DNA of 64,000 nucleotides from Methanorbis rubei (GCF_032714495.1 NZ_JAWDKB010000003.1:235485-299484); one strand, 5' to 3'. Positions 52,094 to 60,992 are shown, counted from the stretch's first letter. Notes: generated from the letters alone by a model not told the origin. Program-made: numbers and translations.

Positions 52094-52755
52094 TTTGGTT
52101 TTATTTGGAGTAACCACGGAATGCACGGAAATTTCACGGAGCTTCACTGAAAAAATCAAAATGCACGGAGAACGCCTGCGGCGCCGGAATGCACGGAATT
52201 TTTTTGGAAATTGTATTGTGTTTATACAATGATTCGTTTGATCTCAGCTCCCGGAAAATGATTGAAGTTGATGAGAAATCCTAATCGATATCCGGTAAGT
52301 CGGAGGTAATTGTGAAGTTGCGCTGTATGTATGCCAGTAAGAGAGTCGACTGCCTTGATTTCAAGAATTATTTTGTCATAGCAAATGAGGTCAGGACGAT
52401 ATGCTTGCTGAAGTTTCTTTTCTTTGTAGATTAGAGGAAGGGACTTTTGGGAGTCAAAGGGAATATTTTTCCTCAAAAATTCTTCTTCCAGACACTCCTG
52501 ATATACAGCTTCCAATAAGCCGATTCCCATTTCCCGATATACTTCGTATATGGCGCCGCGAATCTCATAGGATTCTGATTCATAGAGCAATTTTTCCTCC
52601 ATGAGAGTAAAAATGTTCTAACGAACAATAATTCTTCCGTGCATTTTCTCCGTGAAGCTCTGTGAAATTTCCGTGCATTCCGTGGTTACTCCAAACGAAA
52701 CCGCCTACAGAAAATTCCTTTTTCTTATGCTATTTCATACCGCGGACCTCCTATT
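52094..52755. mobile_element. Palindromic cassette carrying a GxxExxY gene at its apex (copy F)
   Basis: Left arm 52094-52200 (CTTTGGTTTTATTTGGAGTA, ACCACGGAATGCACGG, TTCACGGAGCTTCACTG, GCACGGAGAACGCCTGCGGC) and right arm 52632-52755 (complement, then CTTATGCTATTTCATACCGC and GGACCTCCTA). The right end is the complement of the left end of copies A and B (TAGGA...CGCGGTATGAAATA). The left TAGGA end is missing; the arm starts just after the ppx stop codon. Between the arms, where other copies have a short loop, lies the GxxExxY gene on the minus strand. This links the non-coding palindromes of the window to a gene-bearing parent form. Confidence 0.75.
52222..52602 (-). CDS. GxxExxY protein (PD-(D/E)xK nuclease-like fold)
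   Basis: 126 residues. The name-giving motif is GLLEAVY (GIGLLEAVYQECLEEEF). A restriction-endonuclease-like core follows, with YRPDLICYDKIILEIKAV, where D and ExK match the metal and catalytic residues of PD-(D/E)xK nucleases, and the family's usual HTAQLHNYLRLTGYRLGFLI and NF end. The family is known as multicopy in many genomes without clear function (from memory). The gene lies in the loop of a palindromic element whose arms recur without a gene elsewhere in the window. That suggests a selfish or mobile unit, with the product perhaps acting on the palindrome. DNA cleavage is not shown. Confidence 0.88.
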   Translation of the reverse strand: MEEKLLYESESYEIRGAIYEVYREMGIGLLEAVYQECLEEEFLRKNIPFDSQKSLPLIYKEKKLQQAYRPDLICYDKIILEIKAVDSLTGIHTAQLHNYLRLTGYRLGFLINFNHFPGAEIKRIIV

Positions 52756-52798
52756 CCAAGCAAAAAAATTCAGTAAAATCCCATACTCAATCAGATAG

Positions 52799-52807
52799 AA
52801 TATAAAG
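52799..52807 (+). promoter_or_regulatory. PAN TATA box, probably leaderless transcript
   Basis: AATATAAAG lies some 28-36 nt upstream of the ATG at 52835. With the usual spacing of about 25 nt, transcription starts within a few bases of the start codon. No ribosome site is visible, consistent with a leaderless message. Confidence 0.6.
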
Positions 52808-52834
52808 CCAGCCCCCATAATATACAGTAAAGAT

Positions 52835-54136
52835 ATGGACGAAGAAGTTCACGCACTCAATACCAATACGCGGCAAAAGGGGGCAAAAGTTGCAGACATA
52901 TCTCCGGAAGCACTGGACTACAGCGATCTCAACCAGAAGTTTACTCAGATGTCTGAAGAAGTGAGACTGCTTCACAAAGAAAACGAGTCTCTCAATAAAC
53001 TTCTCCGATCGGTTCGTGCGGAAAACGAATCACTGCGTACTGACAACAACCAGATCAGAATGGACAACGCCCAGCTGAAGAAGGAAAACTCCCAGCTCAA
53101 GCGTCTGCCGCTGTTCGTCGCGGTCGTCTTAGAAAAACTTCCCGGCAAAGAGCTCTACCTCCGCCAGCAGGGAAACAATCAGGAGTACGTAACCGTTGCA
53201 AGCGAAGAGATCTACAAAGAAGTAAAAGCCGGAACAAAAGTTGCGGTCAACAACACCCTTTCCGTAGTCAAAGTTCTCGGCAGCACGGTTGACTCAAGGG
53301 TCAAGGTCATGGAGCTTGACACAAAGCCCACGATCACGTTCGAAGATGTCGGCGGTCTCAAAGATGAGATCCTTGAGGTCCGCGAGGCGGTCGAGTTCCC
53401 GCTGACGCGTCCGGAGTCGTTTGAGCGGTTCGGCGTTGTTCCTCCCAAAGGCGTTCTGCTCTACGGCCCTCCCGGAACCGGCAAGACCCTGATTGCAAAA
53501 GCAATTGCAAACAATGCCGGCGTGCCGTTCCTCAGAATGGCAGGCTCTGAACTCGTCCACAAGTACATCGGTGAAGGAGCCCAGCTTGTCCGCGACCTCT
53601 TCCAGATGGCACGCGACATGGCAGCCGCGAACGGCGGAGTTGTCGTCTTCATCGATGAGATCGATGCGGTTGGCAGCATGCGGACCAACGACGGAACCTC
53701 AGGCTCTGCCGAGGTTCAGAGAACGTTAATGCAGCTGCTTGCCGAGATGGACGGCTTCAACAACCGCGGAAACATCAGAATCATGGCAGCGACCAACCGG
53801 CCTGACATGCTGGACGCAGCACTTCTCCGGCCCGGGCGATTCGACCGGCTGATCAAAATTCCGGCGCCCGATGCAGAGGCAAGAATGCAGATCTTCCGGG
53901 TCCACACCCGCAAGATGGCAGAGATGGGTTCTCTGGTCGGCATTGATTACGATGAGTTGGTGCATCTGACGGAAGGTCTGACCGGCGCTGAGATTGAAGC
54001 AATCTGCCGCGAGGCTGGTATGCTTGCGATCCGCGACGAGGCCGAGGTCATCGATGAGGGACGATTCATTGCAGCGATCCGCAAGATCCGTCATCAGGAC
54101 AAAGATGATGAGCGTCCGGATATAATGTATCTGTGA
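52835..54136 (+). CDS. pan: Proteasome-activating nucleotidase (PAN)
   Basis: 433 residues. Hexameric AAA+ ATPase that unfolds proteins and feeds them into the 20S proteasome. An N-terminal coiled coil (about 31-90) and OB domain precede Walker A GPPGTGKT (211-218), Walker B VFIDEIDAVG (271-280), the second region of homology with RPGRFDRLI, and the C-terminal DIMYL, whose last residues MYL form the HbYX tail that opens the proteasome gate. All parts are present. It starts a group of same-strand genes leading to purB, with the next gene only 1 nt away. Confidence 0.96.
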   Translation: MDEEVHALNTNTRQKGAKVADISPEALDYSDLNQKFTQMSEEVRLLHKENESLNKLLRSVRAENESLRTDNNQIRMDNAQLKKENSQLKRLPLFVAVVLEKLPGKELYLRQQGNNQEYVTVASEEIYKEVKAGTKVAVNNTLSVVKVLGSTVDSRVKVMELDTKPTITFEDVGGLKDEILEVREAVEFPLTRPESFERFGVVPPKGVLLYGPPGTGKTLIAKAIANNAGVPFLRMAGSELVHKYIGEGAQLVRDLFQMARDMAAANGGVVVFIDEIDAVGSMRTNDGTSGSAEVQRTLMQLLAEMDGFNNRGNIRIMAATNRPDMLDAALLRPGRFDRLIKIPAPDAEARMQIFRVHTRKMAEMGSLVGIDYDELVHLTEGLTGAEIEAICREAGMLAIRDEAEVIDEGRFIAAIRKIRHQDKDDERPDIMYL

Positions 54137-54137
54137 G

Positions 54138-54557
54138 ATGTTTCTGATCTGTATCGGAAAGCCGGGAGTGGATCTGTATCGGACTTTGTCTGATTCAGAA
54201 ACCAGCCGGCATATTTTACGTTTTTATCATCCGAAGGAGCTGGAGTTCGGCATCTCGGTTGAGGTGGCGACCGTGTCGAGCGGACTTGCTTTGATGAGCG
54301 AGCTGCGGTGGTATGCGATGCGGTATATGCAGGATGTGCTGTTTGAGGATGCCGAGCACGGGGTGTTTCTTACGCAGAAACTTTCGCGTGAGGCGTACGA
54401 CTCACGGTCGGTGACGTTGTCAAACGAGTGGGATACCCGCTACCGCATCTGTGTGACCGAAGACTGCGGAGTTATCCGGCTTCCTGAGGGAGTGCCCGAA
54501 CCGGACACGGTCGTGCGGACGTTTGTGGTCTGGGGACTGCCTGAGGAGCATCCGTAA
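54138..54557 (+). CDS. Conserved archaeal protein, DUF5804-like
   Basis: 139 residues starting 1 nt after the PAN stop. The sequence begins MFLICIGKPGVDLYRTLSDS, with VEVATVSSGLALMSELRWYA and MRYMQDVLFEDAEHG next. This pattern resembles DUF5804 proteins of euryarchaea (memory-based, not certain). No catalytic motif or signal peptide is visible. The tight spacing to PAN suggests cotranscription and possibly a role in protein turnover, but function is unknown. Confidence 0.6.
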   Translation: MFLICIGKPGVDLYRTLSDSETSRHILRFYHPKELEFGISVEVATVSSGLALMSELRWYAMRYMQDVLFEDAEHGVFLTQKLSREAYDSRSVTLSNEWDTRYRICVTEDCGVIRLPEGVPEPDTVVRTFVVWGLPEEHP

Positions 54558-54604
54558 TTTTTCTTCGTTAGATTAATACAGTCACAGGAAAATGGTATTA
54601 GATA

Positions 54605-54826
54605 ATGGTAGTTCCCTGTCTGACCTGTACGGCGCTTGACAAGCACGAGTATAGTATGAATAAAGAATCCGGCAGCTACGAGTATCATGTGAGCTGCAGC
54701 CGCGGTATTGCGGTTCCCGACCCGATGCCCAAAGAGGGTTTTGTCTGCGAACAGTACGAAAATAAACTCGCGGTTCTGCCGAGAGTTCGCCGCAGCAGTT
54801 GTGCGGTTGAGATCCGCCGCGACTGA
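54605..54826 (+). CDS. Small conserved cysteine-containing protein
   Basis: 73 residues, MVVPCLTCTALDKHEYSMNK, with cysteines at CLTC, SCSRG, VCEQY and SCAVE. The two pairs and small size would suit a small metal-binding or redox protein, although the CxxC is present only once. It has a TATA-like run some 30 nt upstream (GATTAATACAG or ATTAGATAATGG). Family not recognised. It is read in the same direction as PAN and the 139-residue gene. Confidence 0.5.
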   Translation: MVVPCLTCTALDKHEYSMNKESGSYEYHVSCSRGIAVPDPMPKEGFVCEQYENKLAVLPRVRRSSCAVEIRRD

Positions 54827-55024
54827 AAATATTTTTTGTGGGAATTTTTGATCATATTTTTTTCGCGTGGAAAAATAATTTCCACTGATGGAAAATCTAT
54901 GGTGTGGTCAGTGTTTTCCTGCGAAGCAGTGAACAGGCCAAAGGCATGCGATACTTGGTTACCCAAAATACAACCACATAAAAAGAAATCTCAAAAAACG
55001 AATATCACAAGTTTTCCTAAACCT

Positions 55025-55046
55025 GTTCTGACTTCGCGAACAGAAC
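55025..55046 (+). promoter_or_regulatory. Inverted repeat in the purB leader
   Basis: GTTCTG and CAGAAC flank a centre with the palindrome TTCGCGAA (whole sequence GTTCTGACTTCGCGAACAGA then AC). It lies between the TATA-like CACATAAAAAG (about 54975) and the purB start, so it is either an operator or a hairpin in the leader RNA. Confidence 0.45.
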
Positions 55047-55097
55047 TGTCTAAGCAAGACCTTTGATATGATTTCAGCACCAATAATTTCATCAGTT

Positions 55098-56441
55098 ATG
55101 GCAATCCATCCGATCGATTACCGGTACGGTACTCCTGAAATGCGGAGCATCTGGAGCGAAGAGCATCGTTTTACCTGTCTTGTCCGTGCAGAGATTGCAC
55201 TTGCCCATGCCGAGGCAGAAGTCGGCATGATCCCATCCGATGATGCGAAAATCATCGAACAGAACGCTCTCTCTGCATCCCTCCTTCGTGCAAAAGAGAT
55301 TGAAGCCGAGATCAACCATGACACCATGGCGATGATTCGGGCAATCTCTGAAGTCTGCGGTGATGCCGGACGATGGATTCACTACGGGGCTACCTCGAAC
55401 GATATTTTAGATACCGCAACCGGTCTGCAGCTCAAAGACGCATTCACCACGCTTGAGAAAAAGCTGGTTGCTCTCCTCACGGTGCTGCTGGACCGTGCCG
55501 GTTCAACAAAAAGTCTGGTCTGTTCCTCCCGCACGCATGGTCAACAGGGAGTTCCAACAACCTATGGTCTGCGGTTTGCCAACTGGGCATCGGAAGTCTC
55601 CCGTCACATCGATCGCCTGCGTGAACTTCGTCCGCGTGTTGTCGTTGGCCAGATGACCGGAGCGGTTGGTACGATGGCGGCGATGGGAACTCACGGTATT
55701 GAAGTGCAGGCTGCAATGATGAAGTATCTGGAGATCGGTTCGGTTGATGTATCCAGCCAGGTCATCTCCCGCGACCGATATGCCGAGTACATCTTCATGC
55801 TTGCAAACATCGCAACCACGCTGGACAAGATCGGTGTTGAGATCAGATCTCTGCAGAGAACCGAGATCGGCGAGGTGGAAGAGGCGTTCGGTAAGAAACA
55901 GGTCGGCTCGTCGACGATGCCGCACAAGAGAAATCCAATCAAGAGCGAACAGGTCTGCGGTCTTGCAAGAATTGTCCGTGCGATGATTGAGCCTGCCCTG
56001 CAGAATAATACTCTGTGGGATGAACGGGATCTGACGAACTCGTCATGCGAACGGATTACGTTTCCCGAGGCAACGATTCTCTGCGATCACTGTTTGAAGC
56101 TGATGACCGGAGTTCTGGAAAATCTTGTGATTAATCAGGAGAACATCAGAAGAAATCTTTTGATGCTGCATGGAATTACGCTTGCCGAGTCGGTGATGAT
56201 TGAGCTGACCCGAAGAGGAATGCCGCGTCAGGATGCCCATGAGATCATTCGCGAGAGTAGTATGGAAGCCCTTGCCGCAGGAAAACCGCTGGCCGAGATT
56301 CTTTCTGCAAAGCATGATGTGGTGAAGTACGTGTCTGCTGAGGAGCTTGTCGGTCTCCTGAATCCTGATGCGTACATTGGTCTTGCCGAGGTTCAGGTGG
56401 ACAATCTGATCAGAAAACTTGCGACGTACTGTTCGTTGTAA
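55098..56441 (+). CDS. purB: Adenylosuccinate lyase
   Basis: 447 residues from ATG 55098 (MAIHPIDYRYGTPEMRSIWS); an upstream ATG at 55068 would add 10 residues. It cleaves SAICAR and adenylosuccinate, releasing fumarate, in purine synthesis. The fumarase/aspartase family marks are intact: YGATSNDILDTATGLQLKDA, TRSHGQ-like SSRTHGQQGVPTT, and the signature GSSTMPHKRNPIKSEQVCG near residue 275. It is a single-gene unit with an inverted repeat in its leader. Confidence 0.95.
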   Translation: MAIHPIDYRYGTPEMRSIWSEEHRFTCLVRAEIALAHAEAEVGMIPSDDAKIIEQNALSASLLRAKEIEAEINHDTMAMIRAISEVCGDAGRWIHYGATSNDILDTATGLQLKDAFTTLEKKLVALLTVLLDRAGSTKSLVCSSRTHGQQGVPTTYGLRFANWASEVSRHIDRLRELRPRVVVGQMTGAVGTMAAMGTHGIEVQAAMMKYLEIGSVDVSSQVISRDRYAEYIFMLANIATTLDKIGVEIRSLQRTEIGEVEEAFGKKQVGSSTMPHKRNPIKSEQVCGLARIVRAMIEPALQNNTLWDERDLTNSSCERITFPEATILCDHCLKLMTGVLENLVINQENIRRNLLMLHGITLAESVMIELTRRGMPRQDAHEIIRESSMEALAAGKPLAEILSAKHDVVKYVSAEELVGLLNPDAYIGLAEVQVDNLIRKLATYCSL

Positions 56442-57296
56442 TTTTTTTTATTTTTATTTTTTGTAATTGTGTTACGATGCGGTGAAAATATTTTGTCGGA
56501 TTTTTTTCGCCTCAGGACACATAGACAATTTTCTGAACAGGAGTTGCATGGTAGTGAATATTTCGAATTACAACGTGATGTGATGAGACAAAAAAAATTT
56601 CGTTTCTTTTTTTCTGAAAAAATAAGTGAGCGGGCGAATTGTCTGCTGTTGGCGTATTATAAAAAATATCGGTCGAGTCAGTGTTGAGTGGACATGGTAA
56701 AGGGAAAAACGAAATCATTGTACAAAATAATCGGTTTCAGCAGGCATCTCCCAAGTGATGTGTGCATGGGGAGGATTGCGATGTTCCTTTTTCAGACACG
56801 AAAAGTGTCAGCCCCAGAATTGAGTGAATGGGAGGTGCCTTGTACTGCCGACACAGAACTCACTGCATGCCAATTCCAGGATTAATTCAAATCCCAATGG
56901 AAGAGAAATATATTGAATCCTAAGACAAGAGGAAATGACACTCGTACATTACACAGACAAAATCACACATATTTGAAAATAATTTGAAAAATAAGAAAGG
57001 ATACATCCGCAAAAATATGAGGGAAAATCAGACATTACGAAATCTCAAAAAATTGATTAAATTTTTAAAAACATGCTAAATTTGATTGGTTCGACATTTC
57101 GCCCAATTTCCGGAGCAATAAACGATAGATTCATTAGGGATCTTATGCTAAATACTATTGTCTTAGGATATAACAAAATATTTTGGCAAAAAAAATACCA
57201 ACTAAAAAGAAAAAATAATCATAAAACAAGAAAAATGACCAGATTCTATTCAAAAACCAGACAACAAAAAATTGTCGGAAAATAAAAAGAAAAAAT
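56442..57296. other. Long AT-rich intergenic region without a convincing gene
   Basis: About 855 bp between purB and the convergent RFC-like gene. A T-rich run right after purB (56442-56464) may terminate it. Short frames at 56469-56687, 56688-56885 and 57073-57285 have no family likeness, no clear ribosome sites and a composition that follows the AT-rich DNA. I see no repeat shared with the families elsewhere and no tRNA fold. Confidence 0.45.
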
Positions 57297-58286
57297 CTAT
57301 CCGCGAACCATCGCAGACAGAGCCGCAACAAACGCATTCATCTGCAGATACTCATTCGAACCCGCACGAATCGCAAGATCTGCGTCCGCAAACAACAGTG
57401 CCGCATCCGGCGTAAGCGTTCCCCGAAACGCTCCCCTGATAAGACCAAGCACCTCGGATCCTGAAAGCCCGTACTCGATCATCAGATTTTCCGCAATCTT
57501 TCGCGCCGCCTCATCATCCCCGCGTCTGCATGCATCAGCAACCGCATTCGCAAGCGTTCCGGTCTCGGTGTCAGAGAGCTCCGCAAGCTCCGTAACCCCG
57601 TGCAGCGCCATCAGCTCAAGCCACACCAGCGCACGGCGGAAGTCGCCGTCCGAACCAAGAATCAGCATCTCAAGACTCTCTTCAGACACTGCGCCAGGCA
57701 CCCCCTCGCGGGCGAGAACTTCAAGCAGCCGCTTCTTCATCAGAGCACTTTCGATTGGCAGGAAGTAGAGCGGCACACACCGTGAGCGGATCGGCTCAAT
57801 CAAAGAACTCATCGAGTTTGCCACAAACACAAACCTGCATGTCCGGCTGTACCGCTCCATAATTCTCCGAAGAGCAGCCTGCGCATCCTTCGGCAGATCG
57901 CCAGCCCCGTCAAAAATAATCAACCGGAACTCAGCAGACAGCGGCTTCAACGACGCATGCCACTTCACGATGTACTTGAAGTTCGCCAGCACCGACTTAT
58001 CCTTCTGGTAGAGCGCGGTAAACCTATCGTTCTCCGAAAAATACGCATGGCCCTGCGAAAACATCACCGACACCGGCAGCACCGTTGTGTTCTCTGATGC
58101 AGACTCAGGATAAAATTCCCGCGAAAATGCCTCAAGGGCTGATGACTTCCCGCATCCTGATCTCCCGATAACCATTAAGTGTGGAAGATTGCCGCTTGCA
58201 GCATACGAACGCAGCTGACGGACCGCAGGCTCCTGACCAAGCACCTCATCAAACGTCTTTGGCCGGTACTTCTCAATCCAGAGCAT
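57297..58286 (-). CDS. RFC small-subunit-like clamp loader ATPase with altered Walker B
   Basis: 329 residues from ATG 58286 (MLWIEKYRPKTFDEVLGQEP); a frame to 58343 adds unrelated residues inside the upstream gene. AAA+ clamp-loader features are present: Walker A GRSGCGKS (41-48) and the arginine-finger motif IRSRC (166-170). The Walker B box, normally DEAD, reads LIIFDGAGD (122-130), so the catalytic glutamate is a glycine. The protein may bind but not efficiently hydrolyse ATP and is probably a second, specialised RFC subunit, with the normal RfcS and RfcL elsewhere. It overlaps the phosphopantothenate synthetase gene by 14 bp. Confidence 0.82.
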   Translation of the reverse strand: MLWIEKYRPKTFDEVLGQEPAVRQLRSYAASGNLPHLMVIGRSGCGKSSALEAFSREFYPESASENTTVLPVSVMFSQGHAYFSENDRFTALYQKDKSVLANFKYIVKWHASLKPLSAEFRLIIFDGAGDLPKDAQAALRRIMERYSRTCRFVFVANSMSSLIEPIRSRCVPLYFLPIESALMKKRLLEVLAREGVPGAVSEESLEMLILGSDGDFRRALVWLELMALHGVTELAELSDTETGTLANAVADACRRGDDEAARKIAENLMIEYGLSGSEVLGLIRGAFRGTLTPDAALLFADADLAIRAGSNEYLQMNAFVAALSAMVRG

Positions 58287-59013
58287 GACGCAGCGTCTCC
58301 GCAATTGCCTCAACCGCTCCGGCGAGGAAATATTTTCCGTCAAACGACTCTGGCATCACCAGAGTATCCCCGGCCGCACGCAGCCTCCTACACTCGGCAG
58401 CAATGTTCGGCAGTGCCCGCGTGACCTCATCGATGATTGGGATCGTTGCCATCTTTGAGGTCCGGTCAAGAGGATTGAGATCAACTGTGATCACAATTTT
58501 ACCCATACCGACCAGAGCCTCACACCGGTCGCCGTCCTCAAGCGGCACGAGCACAACGTCAGCGTCACCGATTCCCTCAGGTCGGCAGAGACCGCGGTCG
58601 TGCGGCAGCGGAACGCACCGCTCGACCGGTCCTTCGGAGACCACAACTCCCGCATCCTGCAAAACATTGGTCACCAGAGTAATCCTCTCCTCGGTTCGGT
58701 GAAACAGATTCACCTCAACCTCAGCGCCCGACGCCTGCTGAAGCTCCGCAATCTGTGGGGCCGCAAGAGCCGCAGTGTTTCCATTGATCGAAAGCACCGG
58801 ATGGCGGGCTGCAAGAAGCACGCGGGCCGCGAGCTTCTCTGCCTCAAGAGCAACCGCCGGAGTTTTTTCCCCGATCAGATAATCAAATGCCTCGCCGCGT
58901 CCGTGGGAGGTCAGCCCCTCCATGGACACAACACCAGTTACAGCATGCTCGGCAAGCCGCTGTCTTGTCATAAGCGACTTATAGCGCGGATGACTTGTCG
59001 GAATATCAGACAT
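58273..59013 (-). CDS. 4-phosphopantoate-beta-alanine ligase (archaeal phosphopantothenate synthetase)
   Basis: 246 residues, a DUF137 protein. ATP-dependent joining of phosphopantoate and beta-alanine in the archaeal CoA pathway. Typical text: HPRYKSLMTRQRLAEHAVTG, SHGRGEAFDYLIGE, LSINGNTAALAA, EVNLFHRTEER and VDLNPLDRTSKMA. It lies 3 nt after the pantoate kinase gene, which makes its substrate, and overlaps the RFC-like gene. With coaBC upstream, three steps of CoA synthesis are encoded in one operon. Confidence 0.93.
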   Translation of the reverse strand: MSDIPTSHPRYKSLMTRQRLAEHAVTGVVSMEGLTSHGRGEAFDYLIGEKTPAVALEAEKLAARVLLAARHPVLSINGNTAALAAPQIAELQQASGAEVEVNLFHRTEERITLVTNVLQDAGVVVSEGPVERCVPLPHDRGLCRPEGIGDADVVLVPLEDGDRCEALVGMGKIVITVDLNPLDRTSKMATIPIIDEVTRALPNIAAECRRLRAAGDTLVMPESFDGKYFLAGAVEAIAETLRHALD

Positions 59014-59016
59014 ACT

Positions 59017-59865
59017 TTACACCTCCAAAAGTATCGGGCCGTGCGGACAGACCTTCAAAGGAACCGCAGTCCCAAACCCTGATAAAATTTCAAAACCATC
59101 AGCTGCGGCAAACACGCCGCAGCCGAGCATCGTCATACTTGCGAGGATGCCTGCTTCATCGCAGGCATCAAGCACCGGACGAATTCGTGCGGGAATAAGA
59201 CCGCTTGCCTCGGCAAACTGCCGGGACTTCATCATGAACTCCGTAAACGTCGCGGGTTCCCCGACAGGAAACGCCGCAGTGACCTGAGCCATTTTTTCGG
59301 GCGAGCCGATAACGTCAGGAGTGAATATCGACCCAAACGTGACTGAACATATCTCAGCGCTTGGGAAAAACCGGCTGTTCACTCCGAAAATTCCTGGAGC
59401 ATTTCGGACCGCAACCCCTCCGCCGCTTGCCGCCGCCACATCACCAAGGCCGGTGTTGTGCGCAACCTCGGTCTCATGAGCGAGTTCTGAGATCGCTTCA
59501 GCACTCATGCCAAGTTCAAACACCGCGTTTGTCGCAGTGAGTGTTGCAAGAATTGCCGCAGCACTCATGCCAAACCCTGCACCAATCGGAAGACCGGACG
59601 TTGTCTCAACTTTTGCACAAACTCCAAGACCGGAAAGCAGTTCTTCGATGAGACCTGAGCCGTAGCTGATCAGGGATTCGCCGTCAGGCGTTCGGTCGGT
59701 GACAATGACCGAAGTTTTCGGAGAAGGAGTTACCGATGCGGTAACGCCGCGGTCGATCACAATGCCTGCGCCGCAGCTGCCGGTGGTCTTCGGCGAGTCA
59801 CCGTCGATGCGTTTGAAGTATCCCGAGATATGGCCCGGCGCAAAAGCTACAGCAGTTCCTTCCAT
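59017..59865 (-). CDS. Pantoate kinase (GHMP family)
   Basis: 282 residues. The GHMP kinase ATP loop is SGLPIGAGFGMSAAAILATL near residues 94-113, preceded by the N-terminal AVAFAPGHISGYFKRID. Together with DUF137 it replaces bacterial pantothenate synthetase plus pantothenate kinase in archaea: it phosphorylates pantoate first. It overlaps coaBC by 19 bp and is followed by the DUF137 gene after 3 nt, which supports this role over mevalonate or homoserine kinases of the same fold. Confidence 0.92.
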   Translation of the reverse strand: MEGTAVAFAPGHISGYFKRIDGDSPKTTGSCGAGIVIDRGVTASVTPSPKTSVIVTDRTPDGESLISYGSGLIEELLSGLGVCAKVETTSGLPIGAGFGMSAAAILATLTATNAVFELGMSAEAISELAHETEVAHNTGLGDVAAASGGGVAVRNAPGIFGVNSRFFPSAEICSVTFGSIFTPDVIGSPEKMAQVTAAFPVGEPATFTEFMMKSRQFAEASGLIPARIRPVLDACDEAGILASMTMLGCGVFAAADGFEILSGFGTAVPLKVCPHGPILLEV

Positions 59866-60992
59866 AATTCCCGAGCAATTTCTGCTTTACTGCCGGAGAC
59901 CGTCCGGCTCGCATGTTTCTTCATCAGCAGATACTCTCCCGACAGGGACCCCATCACGACAGGCTTGTTTGCCGCAACAAGAACAACATCCTCTTCTTCG
60001 AGAAGTTTCTCTGCCTCGGCAACCGCGTTTTCGCCAAGCTTGAACCCGACAATTTTGATTCCCTGGTGGTACAGACGGGAGATCAGTTTCGGCTGCGGTG
60101 TAAGCCTGAGATCGCATGCCTCACCGCTTGGAATTTTTCCCGCGGTGCGGGCCGGTGCAAAATCTGAGATCGCCGCAGCACTGATATAGATATCCGGCTT
60201 GTGCTCGGCAACCTCGCGAATGACCGCCTCATGCATATCGCAAGCGCTGGTGATGCAGATGTTCCGAACATTCGGGACCACGCCGTGGACCGCGGTGTTT
60301 GCAACAACCGCCACCTCGGCACCAAGCCGGAACGCTTCAAGCGCAAGGGCGCGTCCCATCGTCCCTGAGGATCGGGTGGTCAGAATCCTCACATCATCAA
60401 CCTCCTCACGGCAGGAACCGCTCGTGATGAGGACACGTTTTCCTGCGAGCGGACGCGTTGCGACCGCACGTTCCGCATACAGACAGATCTCTTCGATGCC
60501 GGCAATCTTTGCCTTCTCCTCTTCCATCCTTGGTGGAACCACTTCGATCTGCATCGAGCGAAGCGTCTCAATATTTTTGATCACAGCCGGATGGCGGTAC
60601 ATCGACTCATGCATCGCAGGGACAACGACGACCGGCATTCCTCTGCCGACCGCAGTCGTTGCAAACGTGGTGACAATGGTGTCATCAATACCGCAGGCGA
60701 TTTTTCCGATCGTGTTCGCGGTTGCCGGTGCAATGAGAAGAAGGTCGGCTTCCCCGCCTTCTCCGCAGTAGAGGACATGCTCGACCATGCCGGTGATCTT
60801 CGTCAGCGCCGGTCTCGCGCACGCATAGGTCAGCGCATCAGGGTGGATGATGCCGCATGCCGCAGGACTCAGGATGCCAATCACTTCAGCGCCGCGCCGC
60901 CGCAGCTCGTGAGCGAGTTTCACGGTCTCAACAGCGGCAATGCTGCCCGTGACCGCAAGCACGATCCGTTTGTGTTCAAGCGTCCGGTTCAT
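59847..60992 (-). CDS. coaBC: Bifunctional phosphopantothenoylcysteine decarboxylase / phosphopantothenate-cysteine ligase
   Basis: 381 residues. N-terminal flavoprotein decarboxylase (CoaC) domain: VLAVTGSIAAVETVKLAHEL, the substrate histidine region IIHPDA, APATANTIGKIACGIDD and PAMHESMYRHPAV. The C-terminal ligase (CoaB) domain starts near residue 185: VLITSGSCREEVDDVRILTT, RSSGTMGRALA, SAAISDFAPA and AEKLLEEEDVVLVAANK. The two activities turn phosphopantothenate into phosphopantetheine. It overlaps the pantoate kinase gene downstream by 19 bp and the methyltransferase-like gene upstream by 4 bp. Confidence 0.94.
   Translation of the reverse strand: MNRTLEHKRIVLAVTGSIAAVETVKLAHELRRRGAEVIGILSPAACGIIHPDALTYACARPALTKITGMVEHVLYCGEGGEADLLLIAPATANTIGKIACGIDDTIVTTFATTAVGRGMPVVVVPAMHESMYRHPAVIKNIETLRSMQIEVVPPRMEEEKAKIAGIEEICLYAERAVATRPLAGKRVLITSGSCREEVDDVRILTTRSSGTMGRALALEAFRLGAEVAVVANTAVHGVVPNVRNICITSACDMHEAVIREVAEHKPDIYISAAAISDFAPARTAGKIPSGEACDLRLTPQPKLISRLYHQGIKIVGFKLGENAVAEAEKLLEEEDVVLVAANKPVVMGSLSGEYLLMKKHASRTVSGSKAEIARELWKELL

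Noticed and set aside
52401..52604. 67-codon frame antisense to the GxxExxY gene
   Set aside because: Shadow of a gene with clear family motifs on the minus strand.
56469..57285. Three short frames (72, 65 and 70 codons) downstream of purB
   Set aside because: No ribosome sites, no recognisable motifs, composition follows AT-rich intergenic DNA. Left as a non-coding region.
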